39,501 bases of DNA from Parcubacteria group bacterium Greene0416_36 (GTDB lineage Bacteria > Patescibacteriota > Patescibacteriia > VMEV01): the NCBI GenBank assembly GCA_007375725.1, contig VMEV01000002.1, positions 1 through 39,501 of the forward strand, given 5' to 3'. This document shows, piece after piece, positions 35,211-39,501 of this stretch (the first letter of the stretch is position 1; every line of letters starts with the position of its first letter). The notes beneath the pieces are model-generated. The model made no database searches. It worked only from the letters and a program-made list of their open reading frames with translations, and had not been told where the DNA came from. The position numbers were made by a program, and so were the translations under genes.

Positions 35211-35483
35211 ATGGTTGTTTTTTTATTTACCAAAAAATCAGAGAAGATTTTTGAATCTCTTCCTGAATGGGTACAGACACGAATGGCGAATAAGCTCGTG
35301 TCCCTTAAAGATCACGAAGAAATTTTTAAGATTTTAAAGCCTCTTGTTGATTATGATTTGGCTACTCACAGATTGAGAATAGGTGATTATCGTCTGATTT
35401 TAAGTTTGAAAGAGAATCGAAAATATCGTGCCGAATTTTGGGTTTTGGATGTTGGCCACCGTAAGGATATTTATAAGAGTTGA
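35211..35483 (+). CDS. RelE/ParE-family toxin
   Basis: 90 aa. RelE/ParE fold: N-terminal strand and helix (FTKKSEKIFESLPEWVQTRMANKLV), then LATHRLRIGDYRLILSLKEN and AEFWVLDVGHRKDIYKS. The RLRIGDYRLI and VGHRKDIY motifs are typical of RelE-like mRNA interferases, where the arginines and the C-terminal His/Arg/Tyr act on mRNA in the ribosomal A site. The coupled upstream antitoxin and operator complete a type II system. ParE (gyrase) activity is the alternative. Confidence 0.88.
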   Translation: MVVFLFTKKSEKIFESLPEWVQTRMANKLVSLKDHEEIFKILKPLVDYDLATHRLRIGDYRLILSLKENRKYRAEFWVLDVGHRKDIYKS

Positions 35484-35525
35484 TTTGCCGGAATTTTTTT
35501 TGTAATATCAGGTCATCGTAACTTT

Positions 35526-35611
35526 GGAGAGTTCGCATAGTGGCCTAGTGCATACGCTTGGAAAGCGTACAACCCTAATAAGGTTCGAGAGTTCGAATCT
35601 CTCACTCTCCG
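35526..35611 (+). tRNA. tRNA-Ser (anticodon GGA)
   Basis: Cloverleaf with acceptor stem GGAGAGT / ACTCTCC and discriminator G. The anticodon stem is TACGC / GCGTA with loop TTGGAAA (anticodon GGA, 35560-35562). A long variable arm (about ACAACCCTAATAAGGTTC) is followed by the T loop GTTCGAATC. The long variable arm is a type II trait, fitting serine. CCA is not encoded: the sequence after the discriminator is CCT, so it would be added post-transcriptionally. Confidence 0.96.
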
Positions 35612-35692
35612 CCTTCGCCCCGCAAAAATGCGGGGCTACGGCGAGACACAGTCCGCCTTCGCCTCGCCGAAGCGCGCCTTAGCCGGCGGGGC
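35612..35692. repeat. GC-rich short palindromes downstream of tRNA-Ser
   Basis: Two parts: a hairpin GCCCCGCaaaaatGCGGGGC (35617-35636), then a GC-rich segment with TCCGCCTTCGCC and GCGCCTTAGCCGGCGGGG (35652-35691). The GCCTTAGCCGGCG words resemble pieces of the double-hairpin elements at 4417 and 10599 (GCCTTAGGCGG). It fills most of the 314 nt gap between the toxin gene and the csp gene together with the tRNA and the csp promoter; no further gene is seen there. Confidence 0.6.
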
Positions 35693-35702
35693 CAAATCCT
35701 TA

Positions 35703-35731
35703 TTGACTTATTACTCCAGATGACCTATAAT
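35703..35731 (+). promoter_or_regulatory. Promoter of the cold-shock gene
   Basis: TTGACT (35703-35708), 17 bp spacer, perfect TATAAT (35726-35731). A leader of about 60 nt follows and contains a small hairpin (TTGCTGCaaaGTAGCAA, 35741-35757), consistent with a structured cold-shock 5' UTR. Confidence 0.88.
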
Positions 35732-35798
35732 GGAGTTAATTGTTGCTGCAAAGTAGCAAGCAAAGTCGATTTTTTAAGACACAAGTAATCTCACAACT

Positions 35799-36002
35799 AT
35801 GACAGGTACTATCAAGACCTTGACTGCGAAGGGATTTGGATTCATTGCTCGCCCAGGCGAAGCAAAGGATTTATTCTTTCATTCGAAGGAACTCCAGGGT
35901 GGAGTGACTTACGAAAGCCTCCAAGTAGGCCAGACAGTCTCTTTTGAAGTGACTGAAGGTCCCAAAGGCCCAGCCGCTACCAATGTGCAGCTCGTTGGCT
36001 AA
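35799..36002 (+). CDS. Cold-shock protein (CspA family)
   Basis: 67 aa, a single cold-shock (OB-fold) domain that binds single-stranded RNA/DNA. RNP1 motif KGFGFI (residues 11-16) and RNP2-like LFFHS (residues 25-29) are present; the latter usually reads VFVHFS in CspA. Strong promoter, structured leader and own terminator suggest high expression. Isolated from its neighbours. Confidence 0.95.
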   Translation: MTGTIKTLTAKGFGFIARPGEAKDLFFHSKELQGGVTYESLQVGQTVSFEVTEGPKGPAATNVQLVG

Positions 36003-36022
36003 TATTAGCCAGCCGCACTAGG

Positions 36023-36058
36023 AAAAATCGCCCCGACGTGTGTCGGGGCGATTTTTTT
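36023..36058 (+). terminator. Terminator of the cold-shock gene
   Basis: 15 bp perfect stem AAAAATCGCCCCGAC / GTCGGGGCGATTTTT with a 4 nt loop and a T run, 20 nt after the csp stop. Confidence 0.93.
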
Positions 36059-36069
36059 AAGAAAATCCT

Positions 36070-36645
36070 ATGAAGATATCATCCGCGAAATTTATAAAAG
36101 GCATGGTGGGGCCGGATCCACTGATGAAGGATGGCAAGCCTCAAGTGGCTATTATTGGCAGATCTAATTCAGGGAAATCCAGCTTGATCAATTCGTTAGT
36201 CGGTGTGGAGGGACTAGCCAGAACCAGCGCTTATCCTGGGCTCACTCGTGAGCTTAATCTTTTTTTGATCAATAAATCTTTTTATTTGGTGGATTTGCCG
36301 GGGTATGGTTTTGCCAAAGGCTCCATGGAAGACAAGGAAAAGATTCATTCTTTGATTGGCGGCTATTTATTTGAATCGGGATATGTGCAAAAACGAGTGG
36401 TGTTGGTAATCGATTCTGCCATCGGCATGACCGAGAGCGATTTGGAAATGTTGGGTGAACTCACACGAGAAAAAAAGCATGTCGTGATCGTGGCCAATAA
36501 AATCGACAAAATCAAAAAATCCGACTATGCCCGGCAGATGAGGCTGATCCAAGATCAGGCACAAGGAAATAAGGTTATTCCTTATTCCTCGTTTACGAGA
36601 ATCGGACAGCCTCAGCTTTCGGATGAACTGTTTAGTCAGGACTAG
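36070..36645 (+). CDS. engB: Ribosome biogenesis GTPase EngB (YihA/YsxC)
   Basis: Essential GTPase that helps assemble the large ribosomal subunit. 191 aa, normal length. G1 GRSNSGKSSL (about residues 32-41), the G2 region TSAYPGLTRELN, G3 DLPGYGFA (about residue 76) and G4 region ANKIDKIK (NKID rather than the usual TKAD) are visible. It begins 12 nt after the csp terminator, with no Shine-Dalgarno sequence. The C-terminal end (QPQLSDELFSQD) is slightly shorter than in many relatives. Confidence 0.95.
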   Translation: MKISSAKFIKGMVGPDPLMKDGKPQVAIIGRSNSGKSSLINSLVGVEGLARTSAYPGLTRELNLFLINKSFYLVDLPGYGFAKGSMEDKEKIHSLIGGYLFESGYVQKRVVLVIDSAIGMTESDLEMLGELTREKKHVVIVANKIDKIKKSDYARQMRLIQDQAQGNKVIPYSSFTRIGQPQLSDELFSQD

Positions 36646-36672
36646 AATATTGAAAATGAGGGGTTATTTTGT

Positions 36673-36693
36673 TACGATAACAATATTATCGTA
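36673..36693. promoter_or_regulatory. Inverted repeat overlapping the start of the LysE-family gene
   Basis: Arms TACGATAA / TTATCGTA with a 5 bp spacer; the last base of the right arm is the A of the start codon. The arms could bind a repressor or form a hairpin sequestering the start. The sequence shows the symmetry only; the role is inferred. Confidence 0.45.
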
Positions 36694-37319
36694 TGATCCT
36701 CGCCTTATTTTTAGGATTCCTGATCGGTTTATCGGTCTCAGCTCCCATTGGTCCTGTGAGCGTTTTGTGTATCAGGCGAACTCTCGAGTATGGCCGCATG
36801 TCGGGGATGATGTCGGGAATTGGCGCGGCATTGGCCGATACTCTTTATGCGATGGTCGCCGCTTTTGGTCTGACTTGGATATCAGACTGGTTCATCGGTC
36901 ATCAAAATCCTCTGCGAATTTTCGGCGGGATTTTTTTATTATATTTTGGCATTCGCATGTTTAGAACGGACCCCTGTGCCCAAAATCAATGCGAGCTCAA
37001 AGTTCATGTGGCGGAGGATTTTTTCTCGACTTTCATGATCACTCTTACTAATCCGGTTACCATTCTATTTTTCGGCTTCATTTTCGCAATTCTGGGATTT
37101 GGAGTCGCTCATGTGACTTTTTCGTCCGCTTTTTTATTGGTTTTGGGTGTGTTTTTGGGATCTGCCGGCTGGTGGATTTTTTTAAGTGTATTTGTATTTC
37201 GTCTGCGCGATAAAATGGGCCAGCAATTGTTTATGCGAGTGAATCAATGGTCCAGTATTGCTGTTATTTTATTTAGCCTAGGAATTATTGGGAGTGTTTT
37301 AGTCAATTTATTGAAATAA
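36693..37319 (+). CDS. LysE/RhtB-family amino acid exporter
   Basis: 208 aa, about six membrane helices. Family motifs: FLIGLSVSAPIGPVSVLCIRRTLEYGRMSGMMSGIGAALADTLYA in helices 1-2 (the GPVSV and GAALADTLY pattern is characteristic), and TNPVTILFFGFIFA near residue 129. Members export amino acids such as lysine, threonine or homoserine, and the substrate cannot be told from sequence. A CAQNQC motif (about residue 95) lies in the central loop. Overlapping palindrome at its start may regulate it. Confidence 0.9.
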   Translation: MILALFLGFLIGLSVSAPIGPVSVLCIRRTLEYGRMSGMMSGIGAALADTLYAMVAAFGLTWISDWFIGHQNPLRIFGGIFLLYFGIRMFRTDPCAQNQCELKVHVAEDFFSTFMITLTNPVTILFFGFIFAILGFGVAHVTFSSAFLLVLGVFLGSAGWWIFLSVFVFRLRDKMGQQLFMRVNQWSSIAVILFSLGIIGSVLVNLLK

Positions 37320-37341
37320 AAAAAATATTTAAATTTTTTTT

Positions 37342-38490
37342 ATGAAAATACTCATCGTCGGCGCCGGAATTACCGGACTCGCGCTCGCTTGTTTTTTGAG
37401 AAGAGATCCGACTTTTCAAGTTGATATCATCGAAAAATCCACGGATTGGTCCGGGTTTGGGTTCACCATTGGCATTTTGGGAGTGGGGCGGCGGATGCTC
37501 GGCAAATTGGGATTGGAGGGGGATTTTGACCGGTTGGGATATGAAATCAATTCTATTTATTTTTCCGATACGGGAAGCGAACATCTAGAAAAACTCGGTC
37601 ATTTTGATTCTTTTTATAAAAAATACGAAAAAGCCTATACCCACATAAGTCGCAAAGATTTGCATCGGATACTCCTGGATCATGCGGGGGTCAAGATTCA
37701 AATGGGAATGACGCTTGAAAATATCACCCAAACCGCGAGTGGGGCTGAGGTTATTTTGTCCGACGGCACCCGCCGGAATTATGACTTGGTTGTGGGTGCG
37801 GATGGAATCAATTCCAAGGTCCGAGAGCTCGTGTTCCCGAGTGAAAAAGTCACATATACGGGTAATCGCGTGTGGTTCGCGTGGATTCCGCGCAAATTTG
37901 TCCCGCACCAGACCATGACGGAAATAGTTCGAGGTGGGAGGGTATGCAATCTTTTCGATGATCCGACTGAGTCCTGCATGGTGCTGACTTCGCGGGAGAC
38001 GCCCAAGGTATTTGATGATCCCAAAACTAGAATGGCTCGCCTAGGAGAAAAGTTCGCGGATTTCGGGCCTCCCTTGACGGATATTTTAAATCATTTAAAA
38101 GGCGAGAATTTCACGGCCATTGATTTGGGCCGAGTGGATTCTTCGTGGTGGGTCAATGGCCGCGTTTTGGTCATAGGCGACGCGGCCCATGCCATGGAGC
38201 CTTTCGCGGGCCTCGGCGCGTCCATGGGCATGGAAGACGCCTATGTTCTCGCCGACGAACTCTCCCGTGCAGATACTTCGTCTTTTGCTGAAGTCGAGAA
38301 GGCCCTGTCTCGCTACTCCGCGCGCCGTCTCCCTCGCGTCCGCGCCGCCATGCGCCAGACCCGCCTCCGCCACCTCTGGCTCTCTTCCTCGATCACGGGC
38401 CTCTCCTGGCTCCTCCGTCGCATGAGTCGATTCGTCCCGATTCGATGGTTTATTAGGGATTATGAGGAATTGTTTGAGAAGGAACCGTAG
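37342..38490 (+). CDS. FAD-dependent monooxygenase (PHBH/UbiH-like class A)
   Basis: 382 aa. Rossmann FAD motif ILIVGAGITGLALACFLRRD (residues 3-22, GxGxxG), the DG motif LVVGADGINSKVRELV (about residue 152), and the second FAD motif GRVLVIGDAAHAMEPFAGLGASMGMEDAYVLA (about residue 273). This is the standard order for single-component flavin hydroxylases. The substrate is unknown; the active-site part differs from UbiH and PHBH. The 3' third (from about 38160) is markedly richer in G+C and has GC-rich codons (CGC, CTC, GCC), suggesting a different origin from the AT-rich neighbours. Stop followed by the AT-rich toxin-antitoxin pair. Confidence 0.93.
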   Translation: MKILIVGAGITGLALACFLRRDPTFQVDIIEKSTDWSGFGFTIGILGVGRRMLGKLGLEGDFDRLGYEINSIYFSDTGSEHLEKLGHFDSFYKKYEKAYTHISRKDLHRILLDHAGVKIQMGMTLENITQTASGAEVILSDGTRRNYDLVVGADGINSKVRELVFPSEKVTYTGNRVWFAWIPRKFVPHQTMTEIVRGGRVCNLFDDPTESCMVLTSRETPKVFDDPKTRMARLGEKFADFGPPLTDILNHLKGENFTAIDLGRVDSSWWVNGRVLVIGDAAHAMEPFAGLGASMGMEDAYVLADELSRADTSSFAEVEKALSRYSARRLPRVRAAMRQTRLRHLWLSSSITGLSWLLRRMSRFVPIRWFIRDYEELFEKEP

Positions 38491-38579
38491 GGATAGGGCA
38501 TTTGAGTGAAAAAGGCTTTAAAGAAATTAGTAATAGAACTGGAAAAATCTTTCAAAAAAACGTATATTTGATTTAACAT

Positions 38580-38981
38580 ATGCGCAATCAGATACAACAA
38601 CTGAAAGAGAAACTTGGGGCTATTTTTCAAGCTGACAATCAGCTGGGGATTTTGTATTTATTTGGATCTCAATTGGATGGAGATATTCATGCGGGGAGTG
38701 ATTTTGATTTTGGGGTTTTTTCTCTGGAGAGTGATCCTCTCCAGCGGTTTTATCATGGCCTTAGAGTACAGGACACTATTGAAAAGGTGCTCCCAAATGA
38801 TAAAATTGATGTCAAAATTTTAAACGATATTACGACCACGGAACTGCAATTTCAAATCATTCAAGGCGAGGTTTTATTTGAACGAGAATCTTATCGAATT
38901 TTGATTGAGCCAAAAATTCGCATGCACCATGAAGATTTCATGTATGGGCTTAAGAAATATGGCCTGACTAAAGCAATATGA
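38580..38981 (+). CDS. mntA: MntA-like nucleotidyltransferase antitoxin
   Basis: 133 aa minimal nucleotidyltransferase. The motif GSX10DXD is exact: GSQLDGDIHAGSDFDFG (from about residue 29). In Shewanella, MntA adds AMP residues to a tyrosine of HepT and so neutralises it (type VII system). It overlaps the hepT-like gene by 4 nt (ATGA), as expected for a pair. AT-rich. Alternative: another MNT protein with a different partner. Confidence 0.9.
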   Translation: MRNQIQQLKEKLGAIFQADNQLGILYLFGSQLDGDIHAGSDFDFGVFSLESDPLQRFYHGLRVQDTIEKVLPNDKIDVKILNDITTTELQFQIIQGEVLFERESYRILIEPKIRMHHEDFMYGLKKYGLTKAI

Positions 38982-39391
38982 GCAATCCTCAAATTTTAGA
39001 AAATAAAATCAGTTATATTCAAAAACATTTAGATATTATCAAAAAATATCAAACCTTGAATTTGGAACAATTGTCTAGTGATTTTGAGAAAAAGACCATA
39101 GTTGAGCGAGAATTGTATTTACTTTGTCAGGCTGTTATCGATTTAATGGAGGCTTTCATTGCCTATCGAAAGTTTCGCAAGCCCCTCAATATGAAGGATG
39201 GTTTTGAGATATTGTTGGAGCAAAAAGTGTTGCCGCCGAAATTTATTGTGGAATTTAAAAAAATTGTGGGGTTTCGCAATGCTCTCGCTCATGACTACGA
39301 AGAAATTGACCTCCGCACGGTCGTGGATGTACTACAAAATAAGGTGGCGGATATGCAGTTTTTCATTGGGGAAATCAAAAAAGGGATTTAA
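38978..39391 (+). CDS. hepT: HepT-like HEPN toxin (DUF86 family)
   Basis: 137 aa, helical. The HEPN ribonuclease motif RX4HXY is exact: FRNALAHDYEEID, Arg100-NALA-His105-D-Tyr107. The Tyr is the residue AMPylated by MntA in the studied system. HEPN toxins of this class cut RNA. Translationally coupled to the antitoxin gene upstream. No terminator is evident before the window end; a truncated inverted-repeat element follows. Confidence 0.92.
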   Translation: MSNPQILENKISYIQKHLDIIKKYQTLNLEQLSSDFEKKTIVERELYLLCQAVIDLMEAFIAYRKFRKPLNMKDGFEILLEQKVLPPKFIVEFKKIVGFRNALAHDYEEIDLRTVVDVLQNKVADMQFFIGEIKKGI

Positions 39392-39449
39392 ATGAAGTCA
39401 CGTAATACCATTTTCAATTAACCAATCATCAAAACATCTGAATGCTCCA

Positions 39450-39501
39450 GCAACAAATCCCTCCCCAACCCTCCCTTTGACAAGGGAGGGCGCTGTTTCC
39501 C
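39450..39501. repeat. Inverted-repeat element, copy 3 (opposite orientation, cut by window end)
   Basis: GCAACAAATCCCTCCCCAAC followed by CCTCCCTTTGACAAGGGAGG matches the reverse complement of copy 1 (10451-10541). It lies downstream of the hepT-like gene, and the remainder is beyond the window. Confidence 0.9.

Overview
The window looks like a chromosomal segment of an uncultured Candidate Phyla Radiation (Patescibacteria) bacterium. Evidence: a compact layout with almost every gene on the + strand, few Shine-Dalgarno sequences, a bare type IV pilus cluster, short F-ATPase delta and epsilon subunits, divergent Lgt and LigA, and many short palindromic repeats. TGA and TAG both end clear genes, so the Gracilibacteria/Absconditabacteria code (TGA = Gly) is not in use. 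A Peregrinibacteria- or Parcubacteria-like lineage is plausible but cannot be fixed from sequence alone.

Layout. (1) 1-1955: the 3' end of an RHS-repeat polymorphic toxin with an AT-rich C-terminal tip, overlapped by a small membrane protein that is the probable immunity gene, then a terminator. (2) 2068-3429: two convergent orphan genes sharing a bidirectional terminator. (3) 3633-14548: rsmE, then a type IV pilus cluster pilM-pilN-pilO-(97 aa membrane protein)-pilB-pilC-pilin-pilD and four pseudopilin/minor pilin genes; no pilT or pilQ is present. (4) 14561-20942: a complete F1Fo ATP synthase operon (a, c, b, delta, alpha, gamma, beta, epsilon) with a strong promoter and two palindromic repeat insertions flanking the c-subunit gene. 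(5) 20983-27673: an accessory zone with an AlbA_2/Schlafen-type ATP-binding protein, ligA, a repeat-rich gene broken by one in-frame amber codon, a decayed second copy of the ligA 3' end, and a frameshifted orphan gene. (6) 27901-34903: gatC and gatA, each preceded by the same palindrome, then an envelope module: two paralogous CARDB-type membrane surface proteins (one with calcium-binding thrombospondin-3-like repeats and a Gly/Ser linker, one with a PKD domain), lgt, a tandem thioredoxin-like protein and a DsbA-like protein. (7) 34902-39501: a Phd/RelE-type toxin-antitoxin pair with its own operator, tRNA-Ser(GGA), a cold-shock gene, engB, a LysE-family exporter, an FAD monooxygenase, a MntA/HepT type VII toxin-antitoxin pair, and a truncated inverted-repeat element at the window edge.

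How the parts fit. PilM/N/O and the 97 aa protein form the inner-membrane platform, PilB drives PilC-based assembly, and PilD processes the pilins. The surface/Lgt/thioredoxin genes form an export and disulfide-folding block. The most unusual signals are the ligA-fragment/amber-gene island, a double-hairpin element shared by the leaders of two pilus transcription units, hairpin insertions around atpE, the RHS tip and its neighbour, and several families of dispersed palindromes.
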